A stretch of DNA of 64,000 nucleotides from Isoetes taiwanensis (taxonomy: Eukaryota > Streptophyta > Lycopodiopsida > Isoetales > Isoetaceae): the NCBI GenBank assembly GCA_021234155.1, contig JAJEKV010000012.1:4095789-4159788 (forward strand), given 5' to 3'. Below are positions 25,020 to 37,925 of this stretch, piece after piece; positions within the stretch are counted from its first letter, which is position 1, and the number at the start of each line of letters is the position of its first letter. The position numbers were made by a program, and so were the translations under genes. The notes below the pieces were generated by a model. The model ran no database searches and was not told the DNA's origin. It worked only from the letters and a program-made list of their open reading frames with translations.

Positions 25020-25880
25020 AAAATGCAGACTCTATTAGGAGATGATGCTTGCAGAATGCGATATGATGCATTTAAAATGTGGGGCTTCTTGCCATACTAG
25101 CATACTTGAGTAGATTGTAGGGAGATAGTTATCGATGTTTGAATCTAAATCTTTGAGAAAGGATGATACTCAAAATGAGCTAATCGGGATGCATAGAAGA
25201 CCTGGCACCTAACAAAGACAGAATCTATGACTGGGTCAAAGCTATTGTGGACGCACTGAGTGTTTCCTGTCAGGTCATTGGATGCGGGTCAACTTGACAA
25301 AAATTAAGGTATTTTTTTAGGCAGCATAGGCAGCCTCACTTCACTTATCAGGGTCAAAACGGAGAAGTGATGCAAACATACAAATACTTTTGGAGGTGGA
25401 GTTCACTACAACCATATTATGGAAAATGTGTATGTGACAAAGAGTGAGGTTGAAAGGCTCTGTATGCCATACAGAAAAATTGCCATAAAGTGGAGCGTTA
25501 CAATTGGTCTGTTTAGGCACACTTGTTTAAGGTTTTGATGGAATCAATTCTTTTACATGGAGTCGAAGTATTGGGACCCGTATATCACTTGCCACTTGAA
25601 AAGATTTGGAATGCATCCATAAAGCCTTTCCGATTGAGCCTTCGAAGTCGAATCCACCGTTCCTATTTAATTCACCTCCAAAAGACATGATTCTTGCCTT
25701 TATAGCATGCTGCTATAGAATGATGTATACTCTATTGCCAAAAGGTGGTAAAAATGAGAGACACATCTTCCAATCCTCATCTACACACTGGCCATGGGTC
25801 TGCAGCATTTTAAAATTTGGAAAGAGAATTGTTCATGTTGGTTCTCTAATGGAGTTTTATATACTTCCTTGGTAAGCTTT
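25020..25880 (+). pseudogene. LINE reverse-transcriptase C-terminal remnant
   Basis: From about 25470 one frame reads KALYAIQKNCHKVE, then after a stop HLFKVLMESILLHGVEVLG and LEKIWNASIKPFRLS. This matches the segment after the catalytic domain of non-LTR reverse transcriptases, where a YGxEVWG-like motif precedes the thumb region. Upstream fragments near 25390 (LEVEFTTT) and downstream ones near 25690 fit the same protein in shifted frames. The catalytic motifs lie upstream and could not be seen. Decayed and non-functional. Confidence 0.55.
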
Positions 25881-25899
25881 GGGATGCCAGTGCTTTCAA

Positions 25900-28353
25900 C
25901 ATAGTCAAGACAACACACTACATAAGCCATATTAATCCCACATTTCCTTGTGGTCCATAGCAATACTTGTTATTTTGCGTCCATGCGCACTAGTGTGCAT
26001 TGTCTCGGACTTGAAACACGCAAATAGCCCCGTGAAGAGCGTGAAAATATGATATGTCAATGTCCAAATGGGAGCCATTGAAGATGAATCCCACGCTCTT
26101 TAGCTTTGTCCTGCGTTTACGACTATCCGAACACAATATGTTGACCTGATTACACCTAATCAGCTGCCATATGTGCTCCCACTGACGCCTATAGTAAAGG
26201 TTCTATGCACAAAACATCAACATCCAAGTGAAATGGAGATCCCCTTGAAGCTGGACTGAGTGATAACTTCACATAGCAGTAAAAGAGAACTAATGAAATA
26301 AAAGAAGAACCATCATCCAAATTCCCTTGAACTAATCGCTGAGGGAAAATGAATAAATTGTGCAATAAGTAAATCCCTCGTTGGGCCAGTAATCAATGAA
26401 CACTGGCCAAGGCAAACTGTCCCAGGTCGGAAACTTATCTCGAGATAATGCTCTTTCAGGTTTTTTGGAAAATCCTAACCATAAACAACCGAGTCAAAAA
26501 GTAGCTACCTATGGGAAAGTAGATGAAGTTGCAACTATGCTCATGATAGTACCCGTAAACATCGAATATAACATAAAGTTGTCAAAATTTCCTATAGGGC
26601 CAACCATTCCATGAATCGCAAGCAACAAGATGAATAAGAAGACCCGTTAGAAGTACCTTAGAGGTACCAATGCTATGTTGGAGGTCTCCCAAAGCAAAAA
26701 ACAAAAAAGTGATGACCCCAAAAGACAGTACTCAAGATAGCCTCTTTCGAACATCAAAGTCACTCCAACATGCACACTTCGAAATTAAGGCTTGACACTC
26801 TAGGAAAAAAGTAATCAAGACAATTGCCAATTATTAGAGTTAGGAGGAGTTCATCCCGCACTCAATTCCTCATCAAACCGAAGGTTAGAGAGACAAGAAC
26901 TAAGGAAAGACACAATCCAGTACCAACAACTTCACCAAGAAAAGACCGAAGAAAAATCAAGAGATAAGGCAAAAATCACATGTAACAAGGAATCTCAGAA
27001 GTCACCAAAAACACATCCAGAAAATAGAAAATAGATACTCAGAAGCCATAAAGCCACATCGACAGAAGGAAAATACGTACAGTTAATAGATAAGATAAGA
27101 TAAATTTTTACGTCCAATTGGAGCTTGCGCAGACACGACAAATATTACGTCTGGAACAAAGGCAAAATCAAGAAACAAAGCAAAAGGCACATGCAACAAG
27201 AAACTTGAAGCCATAAAGCTACACCAAGAAAAAGATAATAGACACATCCAATAGAAGAATCCTTGTAGTCTGCCAGGAAGTGACAAGTGTTATGTCGGAA
27301 AAGAGAAAATGGAACTGCAAAAGAACCTGAGAGATGACTAATCAAGTGAAAAAACCATGACCCAAACCCTTAATGAACAAACTTTAATACAAAGAGACCC
27401 AACCACATACACATAGACCCATCTTATGCAGGCATCATTGACCAAATACAACCAACCACTCAACGACTTCAAGAGAGAAACGGGGGTAAAGGAAGAGAAA
27501 CTAAACTCCGTGATTAAATCTCCAACTCAAAGGCAATGATGATGAGGAATGAGAGAGACAAAAAAGTATATATAGGGAAAAATGAACCAAAGGAGGCTTG
27601 AGCTGAAGAAGACGGCTTCCCAAAAATGATGGTTCTATAATAGAACCATTGCATTCGTGGGAAAGACTCTATGCACAAAATATCAATATCCGACCAGAAG
27701 AAAAACTTACATCACACTAAATCAAAGTTGGGGGTAGAAGGAACTGTAAGGCATATAAAGATAAATGGGAAGAACATACAAAATCGGGATAAAATTATAA
27801 GAGATAGAGTAGAAGTGGAGCAAGAGGACAATAGAATAGTAAAGGAAGTAAAGAATAAAGGAGGAACAATAAAGAGATAAGAAAGGGAAAATTGAACAAA
27901 TGGGCAAGGCAATGGACCCATTATACGAGCAAATGGAAGAAAAAAACATGGGCCCAAATAACCAACACAAACATAGCAATGAACTAAAGCAATAATGAAT
28001 GACTCATTTGGGCTAACAAAGCAAACAAAGAATTGGTCGAAATCAACAATATGAGCAATGGAACGGTAGGTAGCAAGAAAAACAAAGTAGATAAAGTGAA
28101 GTCTTGGGGATGAAAGTAGGCCAAAAGTATAGAATGCTAACCGATTGGCATTCCAACAATGTGCTAATGTCGATAAGTTGAAAAAGTAATTTTTCCAAGC
28201 AAAAGGCAAGAGACCAAAGGTGACTAAATCATAGCCTAACAAGATGTTAATGCATCAATGGGTTGCCCGTTAGAAGACCCATTGATGCATTCACAATTAA
28301 CTCGCCATTATAATCACCCTGCAAGTGGCAAGAGGGTGCACTAAAACATAGAC
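25900..28353. other. Anonymous repeat-rich DNA
   Basis: A-rich on the plus strand from about 26600 to 28200. A block around GAAGCCATAAAGC near 27042 recurs near 27207, and a TCTATGCACAAAA block occurs near 26200 and 27667, so old duplications are present. Long open frames on the minus strand here are Phe/Leu/Ser-rich by-products of base composition. No gene could be supported. Confidence 0.4.
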
Positions 28354-28413
28354 AATTTATAAAAGTGTGGTCTAAAATTATTTTGTTGTTATTTTGTAGT
28401 TATTTTGTTGTTG

Positions 28414-29150
28414 TATGCAATTTAAAATGTATGGTTCGGAATAACACATCATTCATTTTGTATTTTTATTTCATTCTGATTTTTTGTTTTCTTGTTTACC
28501 TCAAAGTTTATCTATGTTTGCTTCTTTTGGGGCCCGAAGGGCCCACTTAATATAACAACCAACATAACCATTATTAACATTAATTAACACAAACCATTAC
28601 ATTCAACATGTTTTAATTAAAATCCCCCTAAAACCCCCTTTGGTTTGGGTGCATATTCACACGGGGGGTGACTTCGGCATCGAGAGCTGTTGGATAGGCA
28701 TATGCACCCTTTATTCCTTGATCTACACCGTACATAAAGTTCCTCGTTTGTGGGGTATGCATGTACAAAATTTGCTATACTATATAAGAAGGTTTGCAAA
28801 ATACTATAAGATTTGAGGTAATGTACTACATGGTGCTCATTTTGTATAGGCAAAACATAATTTTAGGGGCTCTCGCTGCCCTACGTCACCCCCCGTGTGA
28901 ATATGCACCCAAACCAGAAAGGGGTTTAGGGGGATTTTAATTAAAACATGTTGAATGTAATGGTTTGTGTTAATTAATGTTAATAGTGGTTATGTTGGTT
29001 GTTATATTAGAATTTTTTTTGAACCCTTCGGGCCCCAAAAGAAGCAAACATAGATAAACTTTGAGGTAAACAAGAAAACAAAAATCAGAATGAAATAAAA
29101 ATACAAAATGAATGATGTGTTATTCCGAACCATACATTTTAAATTGCATA
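28414..29150. mobile_element. Foldback / large-inverted-repeat element
   Basis: The left arm 28414-28672 and right arm 28885-29150 are near-perfect reverse complements, about 260 bases each, around a 212-base spacer. Shared segments include TATGCAATTTAAAATG at the outer ends, TTTTGGGGCCCGAAGGG in the middle and TTCACACGGGGGGTGAC at the inner ends. No transposase is encoded. AATTTATA occurs at 28354-28361 and 29150-29157 and might be a target duplication, but then about 50 extra bases on the left would belong to the element. Best classed as a non-autonomous foldback DNA transposon or MITE-like element. Confidence 0.8.
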
Positions 29151-29159
29151 ATTTATACA

Positions 29160-32100
29160 AAGCCTAATTTAGACTTTGAGCCTGAGACTTCGAATACCCT
29201 GCTTCGATTAATGGAGGTACTAAAAATCCTGCTAATCAATGCTTCTATGATGTTTGGAGATGTAGTTCTGCTTAGCTTTATGCAACTAGATTGAGACATC
29301 TAAATCACCTTTATGACGTTGAGCAGAAGCTGCAATCATCACATCCCTAATTTCAACATTTGAAATGTTAACAATTGTGTTTCTAAGAACACAACATCAC
29401 ATCCCTGAATACATTTGAACTTTTCAACATTTGAAATGTCAACAATGTGTTTCTAAGAACACTGTGATACAGAAAACTACTGTGGATAATGCATTTATGT
29501 TGAATATATCTACTTCAGAAGTCTTAGGAACATAACCATGTTTGTATCCTGATTGACTTTACACATCAAAATGCACCATTATGAATTGAAGCTATCTCAA
29601 CTGGCTTGAAGTCTTTCTTGCATATCAACATAGAACAGTGTAACTCATGGAATAGCACATCTTTCTTTCTGCAATAAGCAGCACTTATAAACAATAAAGA
29701 ATATGCAAATGAAGCATGCATGTGGTCAACTTACACAAAATTTAAGGAACTTGGTAGCCAGAACTAAGAAGTAATGGATATGATGTAATAAGTGCATGGC
29801 ATGAGATCATTGCAGAACATGGCAGTTACACCTCAAGATATGATTTGCAACAACCAAGCTATCTTCTCTCCATTTCAAGCTTCAAAGTCCATATATTTGT
29901 GCCAGTTAAATATGATAAACGGGAAGAGCGGCTTCTTGTATTCCTATAATGTACCAAAATATCTGTTTCTCGGTAAGAAAGAAACTGATTGAACAGATAA
30001 ATGATGGAAAATAATTTTCGGTGATGGCAAGAATTGCCCTTTCCTGCTTGTGCATGCTCTGGCTTTCGTAGTGCATTTATAAGCTGCAAGCCAGTAGCAA
30101 TGATATATTTGATGAGCTTTTCAATTAAACTTGATTGTGCCGAATGGAATGGAATGTCTTATGTTAACAATGATAAAGCAATTGCTTGTACAATAACCCC
30201 TGCAACTTGTTTCCTCATCAAAACCCTCTCTAGCTTGTCCCACAGCAATAAATGTGCCAATGTAATTGTCTGATTGGCCCAAAACATTTCAACTTTTATT
30301 TTTCTGTAAAAGCTTTCATTTTCCTGAAGATGAGCAATACTACTCTACCTTTATGAAGCATAGCAATGCTTGATATGAAGCAGATCAATGCTTGAATAAA
30401 CCGCATACCCATAGAGCAAAATATGTCTAAGAGTTCATACTTTAATGGCACATCTGAAGGAGATGAATGCTTGGATCTTGGACAACCTGCATGCATACCG
30501 CCATAGCAAAATATATGTAAAGTGTGCAATGTCATCTATGTTGGACAAATCTTCCGTAATTTGTGTTTGAAAGAGACTATGAATAAAAATGTAACCACCA
30601 AGTTCATATGCTGCAGAATAACTTGAATACGTGGAGCAAGGAGCAGCTCGAGAAAGGCATGCCACCATAAATAAAACTTTCCATGAAGAGTCACAAAGGG
30701 GTTTCGATCTTCTTTTGCTCTGATCCTTACAGGCATGCAATTTGCAGTAACATGGAGAACAAAAAGAAAGAAACCATTGTAAAGAAATGATTACAGAAGT
30801 TATGGGAATTATGATGGGTAAGATCCTAAGGGAGTTATAAGATATGGGAATTGTGACAAGTAAGATTCTAAGGGAGTTACAGGAAAAACATGAAAAATTA
30901 ACGAAGGGAATATGAAACAGAACCATGGAAAAGAGAAAAACCAAGAAAAAATCTTGTAACAGAAGGGCAATTGTTGGCCAACTAAAATTATATGAACTAG
31001 ACAAGGAAAGGGGCAGAATTTGGATGGGTGAAAAACAATGGCGGTCCAGATGTGCATAATAAGTGCGAAGGCAGCAATAATTAAGTCTTCAAGATTGGCC
31101 AGTAAACCGTGTTCTGAAGAAGAGCTGGCCTACAATAAGAATAAAACTGCCTGATTCACCATTAAATTCGATTGGGGTCTCACCAGGAACCCTCGATTCT
31201 GGAAATTCTTGAAGAGGGCAGGGCGTCCTGGTTCCGGAATTGCTCCGACAGTAGTTGGATTTGCTTGCCGCTTATGATTCAACATTCATAGAGAAGCCAA
31301 TCCACAATTGTGAAGAGTGATAAGCACAAGAAAACAGAGAAAACTATAAACAAACTATAACCTACTTACCAGAATTAGGTAAGCAAGGAAATCAGAAAGG
31401 CTGTTATCTGGGATCAGATCATAGCCATGCCTGCATCAAGCCAGTAAAACATCTGGATTTGCAAAGAAAAAGGTCGAGATCTGCCTCTGCCGCTATTGGA
31501 TAGATCTGCCTCTGCCGCTATTAGGTTATCCATTAATATCACACATTTAATAAAAAAAGAAACATGCAAGGGGAAATACTTACAACCACAGGATTTGCCC
31601 TCTTCTTTGAAATCAATGGCTAAAAAGAAGATGCACTCTAAAAATACTGTTTAGTACATACATATGAATACAACGGCTAAATCATAGGAAAACCATGTAA
31701 AAAGACGTACAAAAACACAAGAAAAACCTCCTGTTATTGTGCTATATATTTATATCTACATATATTTGTGGATACATTAGATTATAAGCTATCTGAGAAT
31801 GGCACTCTAGTAAGTTAAAACGTTTTATTAGATTCAGTTAGGTGTAGAAAATGGAAATGCAGAAACCATTATATGTATTTCAATCGTAACATTATATAGG
31901 TGTTACGATGGTCAAAGATGTTAGTTCATCTTTAAGCCTTGTTTACTGGTAGTTTCAATTATTTTTTCTTAGCTGTATTTATTTTTGGGGCATTGGTTCT
32001 TTGAGTTGTGGCATTGCAACGTCCTGAGATGCATTGGATTGTAGGTGGTCTGGAAAAGACGCACCAGGCATGTATTTCAAATATGGAGGTGTTGTGAAAT

Positions 32101-33585
32101 ATGTGCAAATAAGAAGAAGAAGATTTTTGTTTTAGTATTTCTATCCGTGTATACTAGGGGATTTTATAGTATGACTGTAATGACGAAAATTACCTACGTA
32201 AGAATCTGTCTAGTGTAGTTTACTGGAGTTTGTGATGGCAAGAAATCTGAATTCACTCATTTAATGGAGTTAGTGTTGGCAATGAATTTGAAATCCATCA
32301 TAACTTGGAGATAAACATCATAATTGTCCCTTATATGTAGGGAAGATTCAACATTCTTGTACACTTTGAAGGTAAGTGTAATCTTGTTAGAACTCAACAG
32401 CAAATGTTTTAAACTCAGATACCTACCATAGTTTCCAAGCCACGCTCCAGACAATGGAATAAAGGCAACATCTGGGGAGAAGGGGGTTACATCAAACGTG
32501 GTTAGAGTGAGGGCATATGCCCAACAATGGACAATATGTGAGGGTATATGTCCAGGCATATGGTAGCAATCGAGAGACATTATTTTGCCCAACATCCCTG
32601 ACTGGAAACCTAAATTACAGTGTCGTTGGTTGCTCCCTAGTACTTACTTGCACCCCTTACCATAACACTTGAAACAATACTCAGAAATCTTGCCTCTACA
32701 AGTTGAAGACGTAGCAATCTGCAAATGCAAACTACAATGCCTGAATCATATTTGTTCATTGCAAAGTCATCATATTAGTAAAATGCCCGATTCTCCTTCA
32801 CGATTATTGATCTAACGAAGTCCCAGGACCAGATATCCATTTTGGCACATCATATACGCGTTTGATGACAGACTTAGTTTATCAGCTTATCTCAAAAATA
32901 CATTATTCAGTATTACATAAATTGTACCTGGAAAGAACTGCCAAAGGCCATTTGTTTTGTCTCATAAACTTGATTGACCTTTTCCTCCACAATTGTTACA
33001 TCTTTGAATATGCTTTTCCAGCCCAAAAAGCTTCAAAAACAAGAACAGAGGAACCACCCATTTTCTTCCTTAAATCGGAAAGAATCTTCAAATCCATTGG
33101 GCAAGTCATAAGCAGACAACATAGGAGGAAACCATGGGCTACAGATACATCGGAAGCAAACCCATTATATCCTTTAAAGCGATATGCTAAACAACAAACC
33201 TTGCAATAGCAAAAATGCTGTGAACACTGCGATGGCAAACCTTGCTATCGAAAATAGAAACCTTGGCTTCTATACAAAGAAAATATAGGGGAAGAAAACA
33301 AGACATTAGGAACAGAACCCAAATTCCTGACGTCATCTTTGCACGCTTTTGACATTCTAATACTTGCTAAAACCATGCTAAATCTTATGTAAGCCCTGGC
33401 CCTTTCTTCAATTGCAGAAGATAATGGCAGTTTCTTCTAGCATTTTCTCTGAAACTTTGCCCTTTACCTGCACGGAAACCCCAATGTGATTCGTTAATCT
33501 CCTCCACATCAACCTAGAATAAACAAGGTGCTTGTCTTGGGCTTCAGTTGCATCAATACAGTTTGCTTATCAAAACATAAGGTAA
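29160..33585. other. Intergenic DNA with small duplications
   Basis: No gene could be supported. Local duplications include a CAACATTTGAAATGT unit near 29358 and 29431 each followed by TGTTTCTAAGAACAC, a TAAGATYCTAAGGGAGTTA unit near 30820 and 30863, and AGATCTGCCTCTGCCGCTAT at about 31477 and 31502. Open frames are short and without domains. Confidence 0.4.
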
Positions 33586-33613
33586 CTAGTAGTGGTGCCC
33601 AGCATTGCTGGGC
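33586..33613 (-). mobile_element. Helitron-type 3' terminus
   Basis: On the minus strand a 7-bp-stem hairpin, GCCCAGCAATGCTGGGC, is followed after seven bases by CTAG and then T. A GC-rich hairpin followed by CTRR with a host T is the hallmark of Helitron 3' ends. The element body would extend to the right of this point. No RepHel helicase was found, so it would be non-autonomous. A near-identical terminus lies at 43065-43092 in the opposite orientation. Confidence 0.55.
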
Positions 33614-33654
33614 GCAAGTTGAGAGCACGTAAATGTTTTAGGCTGCAATGAGAA

Positions 33655-34246
33655 AAGCCCTATCCTTTTTCCTTTTCCCCCTATTCTATTCTATTCTATT
33701 CTTTCCATTCCCCCTTTGCTCTATCTCACATTTTATTTTTCCTTATTTTCTTTATACATTTCCCTTTTCTCTTTTCTCTTTTTCTTTGCCTTTTTCTTCT
33801 TTTCCTATTTTTTTTCCCTCTTCCCCTTTTTCCATGCCCCTTTTCTCCTTTATTTTTTCTTTTTCCATGCCTTCCCCTTTCCCCATCATTTTGCTCTCCC
33901 TTTTTTTTTCGTGCCTAATTTCCCTTCCCTTTTCCTCTTTTTCCCTCCTCCTTTGGTCCTTCCATTTTCCCCTTCCATTTTTCTTTTCCTCTTCATTTTT
34001 ACCATGTTTGTTTCCCTTCCCTTTTCTCTATCTTCACCCATTCCCTCTTCCTCTTTTCCTCGTTCCATTTCTCCCTTCCTTTTTTTCCCCTTTTTCTTTT
34101 TTCACGTGCCTTTTTCCCGCTTCCCTCCCTCCCTTTTTCTTTTCCATTTCCCTTTTCCCATGCTCTTTTTTCCACCTTTCTATTCCTCTTTTTTCCATGT
34201 TTCTTTTCCCTTTCCTTTTCCTCCTTTCCCCACTCTTTCCCCACCA
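33655..34246. repeat. Polypyrimidine tract (about 590 bases)
   Basis: The plus strand is almost entirely C and T, built of variants of TTTTCC, TTCCCTTTT and CCATG spacers. The long Phe/Pro/Leu/Ser frames on the plus strand and the Lys/Glu/Arg frames on the minus strand are products of this composition. Such a tract can form triplex (H-) DNA. Confidence 0.9.
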
Positions 34247-34259
34247 GCACGAAGTAGAC

Positions 34260-35700
34260 AACTGAAGACATGCCTCAGAATTGATGTGGAAAAGACACAA
34301 GCAACAAGCAACCCTTTTAAAAATGGAGAAGCACAAGGATATGGATGTTTATAATAAAGCAAAGCCCAAAGAAGAAGGGGCCTAATTGTGCCTTATAAAA
34401 TGGAAGACAATGCTGAATCGACTGCATCAACAACCTCAAGCCAAGAGAATCGTCCTTACTAATGAGAATCCTCCAAATAAACTTCGATATCATCACCTTA
34501 CTCTAGTTGCCTTAGGTTTATTGCACTTTCGCCCAAGCTACCTTGACCACAATAAAATTTCTGATGATATGCACAATCTCCTCCATCTTACGCTGAGGAG
34601 CTAATAGAGTAGACGCCATGTAGGCATGAGCATTACTAAAAACACATTTAACCACAATGATTCTTCTGGGCATGGATAGTTTAGTTGTATTCCACCAAAA
34701 TAAGTGCTTCTGTAACCCTCTAATAATATCATTCTAAGCATATGAAGCAGGGAGTGAACACCAACAGGGATACCAAGTAATTGCCATGCAGAAGAATCTT
34801 CCATGGATAGTCCACAATACAGGGAGGGACAGGGTTGTCCAACGTCCACAAAGCAATACATTTTTGCCAACCCACCAATAACTTAGCATTATGAAGATTC
34901 TCTGCCTCGGCAATTAGGAGCAGAAAAATATCGCCAGCATATTGATTACATGTTCCTTGAGGACAATCGTCCATTGGCATACCATCCCCGATAGCCAAGA
35001 AAAGTTGGAATAATACTATGCCACAATTGTGAAGAGCAAAAGTGCTAAGGAACAACCTTGCCAATTCCTCTATCTAATTCTTTATGTAACATTATCCAAT
35101 TGAGTTGTAGATGTTTTTGATTTGGGAAATTTCAGATGATTGAAGGCATGAATAAAGCCAAAGCATAGAAAATTCTGACTAGGTTTATTAGTATATTAGC
35201 ATCTGTTGCATCTAAAATTTGCTATCAAGGCTTTACAACTAGTTCTATACAATAACATAAGCAAATCTAAGACTGGCAAGCCAAACATTCACCCCTCTTG
35301 ATCTAACCAAGTTTACATACTAATACCGCATACTGCAAAGGTGGTACACTTTTTTGAATCATATCTATATGTAGTAATCTAGAACTATGAACTATGAGGC
35401 TAAATTGATGGTCACATTTGTTGTAGTTTCAGTTGATACATGTTTCATTTTTAACCATTCTGTTTTGCACTATGGACCAATTTGTCTATGAAAATGACTT
35501 TGTTTGACTGGTTATATTTGCTTTTGCTGATATAGGGACCCTTAGAGGAGGGGACGTAATGACATATATGTATATTCCCTACTCGTCTGCTTCGTCATTC
35601 CAGACACGAAATAGACGAAGGGCCCACACGACGGGTAGCCATTGGATGGGGAAGGCCCTTCGAGGTATGTGGGAGGCTGTCGTATATATCCCAAGGAGTA
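34260..35700. other. DNA between the pyrimidine and purine tracts
   Basis: About 1.45 kb with balanced composition. No domain-bearing reading frame was found. The minus-strand frames at 34601-35064 are not recognisable and sit near stops. Confidence 0.35.
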
Positions 35701-35702
35701 TC

Positions 35703-36229
35703 ACGAAAAGGGAGAAAAGGACAAAAAGGAAAGAGGGGAAAGAAAAAATGGAAAATGAAAAAAATAGTAAAGGGAAATTCGAATATGGTAAAGGGGGAAG
35801 GGAAAGGAAAAAAAAAAACGAAAAAAAGGTGAAAGGCAAAAGGAAAAAAGAAAAAGGAAAGCATAAAAAGGAAGAAATAAGGCCGATGGCCGAGATTCAC
35901 TCAACACGATTGTCAAAAAGGAAAGAGGGGAAGAGGAAGGGGAAGGGGAGGGGGGAGGGGAGAAAGTGAAAAAGGGAAAGGGAAAACATAAAGAGAGAAA
36001 GAAGGGAGGGGAAAAGGTAAAACAAAAAGAGGAGAAAAGAGAAGGTCAAAAGGGAAAATGGGAGGGGGAAAGGGGAGAAAAGATGAGGAAAGGGAAAAAA
36101 AGGAGGTGAAGGGAGGAGAGGAAAAGGGAAAAAGGTGGGGAAAAGGGAAGGAAAAGGGAGGAAACGGGGAAACAAAAAATGGAAAAAAGGAAATGGGGAA
36201 ACAATACATCAAATATAAAAAATATCAAA
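35703..36229. repeat. Polypurine tract (about 530 bases)
   Basis: The plus strand is almost entirely A and G, with variants of GGGAAAAGG and GGGGAGG. It is the strand complement in composition of the tract at 33655-34246, so the two are mirror partners 1.45 kb apart. No protein should be called here. Confidence 0.9.
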
Positions 36230-37470
36230 AGCAACAATAGCATGTAAGCCATTATTTCAATTCCATCTCAACTAGTAAATCTTTTAAATTCTGCAACTAG
36301 CTTTCTACAGTAACCGTTGTATCATTTCAAAACATCATTAACAATACATATATCCACTTAAAAATATAAAAGCAAGCGGCAAAAATATGAAATAATGAAA
36401 CACAATGAAACAACAAAAAGAGTAAATTCATCCAATGCAGCTGAATTGGAGTTTTACTGTTGGCTAACTTTGCAGTCTGAACAAAACAACATAATAAATA
36501 ACTTTGCCCTCTAACATAGTGAACAGTCAAATTACTAAAATAGACAAATCTTTTTCGTAAAACTACTTCAAACTTCCAGCTATTTTTCCCATGTGACTGT
36601 GGCTTTGCTTGGTGACCCTAATAATTTGATTGAATCGTTTTGCATTCGCTTGTAGAATAGAGGAAATTGTTTCTCTTGTTGTTTCCTGCAATTTCTCAGC
36701 TTGACCTTTATTCATTTTTTCCATGGGAGCCTCTATTCCTTTTGGAAGCCTGTCTCTCTTTTATTTTTATTTTTTTTGGTATTCCGAACCACTTTGATTG
36801 ATTGGTTATCTGATGTCATTGGTAAGAACCACAGTCTTCTTTATCATCTACTTGTAAGAATGGAACATAAAGGACATAATTCATTTTCAACTTTTAAAGA
36901 TTATGATAATGAAGAGAAAGTCTTTCATACTATTTGACTTCTTATGATTTAAATAGCAACTAATTCCCTGTATTTCAACTTTTAATATAGGTTCTCAAGT
37001 TTTAGCATCTTTGAGTTTGACATGGAGCTCAATTATCCCCTTCCTTTTTTTTTTTTGAAGGTAAGAGATGTTTTTTCCATTAATTAATAAAAGCCATACA
37101 AATATGCATCTAATGAGAGTGGAGTCAACCTCATTAGTTACATCTTAAGAGTAATGAAATAATACTTAAAATGTAGCTGTATAGAGTTATTTAGGTGAAC
37201 CAGTTGCAGACCAACTGCAAGATGAGCTCAATGAAGTAATAATTCCATGTAGAAATACTGAAAGTACTGCCTTGCCCCCATTGAAGGAGCTGATATGTAA
37301 GCAAGACAGAAACAATATAGCTGGCCATTCGATTCCAAAATTCCTACAAGGACAAAATTGCTTTCCAAGTGCTTGAGCAAAAAGTTAGACAAAAGCAAGA
37401 TTTATTACAGAGCATAAGCAATTATCAGGATATTAAGTAGCTGTAGATCAAGTTTGTGATGAGAATTAGG
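36230..37470. other. Intergenic DNA
   Basis: AT-rich. No supportable gene, repeat array or RNA was found apart from a short poly(T) at about 37047-37057. Confidence 0.35.
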
Positions 37471-37475
37471 GATGA

Positions 37476-37925
37476 TGGCTAGGCTGGATGAGCTGAGGAA
37501 TGCATGATTTGGTCGAAGATGGCATTGTAGACCCAATAGAAACCTGAGTCAGTCCCAAACTTGTAACTGTTATACTCAGATCCATTTTTCATAAGCAGCT
37601 GGTGGATGTCTTCTTTTCCCATCGGAAGAAGCAGTGTGCCATAAAGATCAGCCAGCATTTTGTGAGAATAGAATAATTCTCTGTACCTACTAAGCTGCCT
37701 ATCTGTCAATGAGAAGTGATACATGAACAAAAAGCTGAACATGCAATACATCTGCACGACTTCCCTGCAGTAAATCTTAGCCCATGATGCTTCATTACTA
37801 TTGCATCTGACATTATATAGCTTGATTTCATCTGAAGTTGCATGTGGCCCTGGAGGCACTAAGTTGGAAACCCCTGTGCTATTGCAGTATAGTGTAGCTT
37901 CTTGATAGGTCAGCATGGTGTCAAA
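37476..37925 (-). pseudogene. Unknown conserved coding unit, copy A
   Basis: A minus-strand open frame ends at 37479 and encodes about 150 convincing residues, including GVSNLVPPGPHATSDEIKLY, then REVVQMYCMF, then DRQLSRYRELFYSHKMLADL and YGTLLLPMGKEDI. The same motif order (EVMQMVYMF, then DRQFLSYREMYYTHRMLADS, then YGTLILLM) occurs in copy B at 55299. The shared pattern shows it was a real protein. The upstream part of the long open frame overlaps LINE sequence and is not part of it. The family could not be named. No start codon or splice site could be assigned, so it may be a last exon or a fragment. Confidence 0.5.

Noticed and set aside
27712-28242. 176-residue minus-strand frame that looks like a membrane protein
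   Set aside because: The region is A-rich on the plus strand, which gives Phe/Leu/Ser-rich antisense frames; no homology or start context.
28354-29157. AATTTATA as a proven 8-base target duplication of the foldback element
   Set aside because: The left copy is 52 bases outside the arm end while the right copy abuts it, and the motif is AT-rich and common.
30435-31004. 189-residue minus-strand frame
   Set aside because: Low-complexity Ile/Leu/Ser content and an internal duplication explain it; no recognisable domain.
33648-34354. Plus-strand frames of about 200 residues rich in Phe, Pro, Leu and Ser, resembling membrane proteins
   Set aside because: They are translations of a polypyrimidine tract; all phases on both strands are open there.
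35559-36252. Lys/Glu-rich frames and their Phe-rich antisense partners
   Set aside because: Products of the polypurine tract, with no domain.
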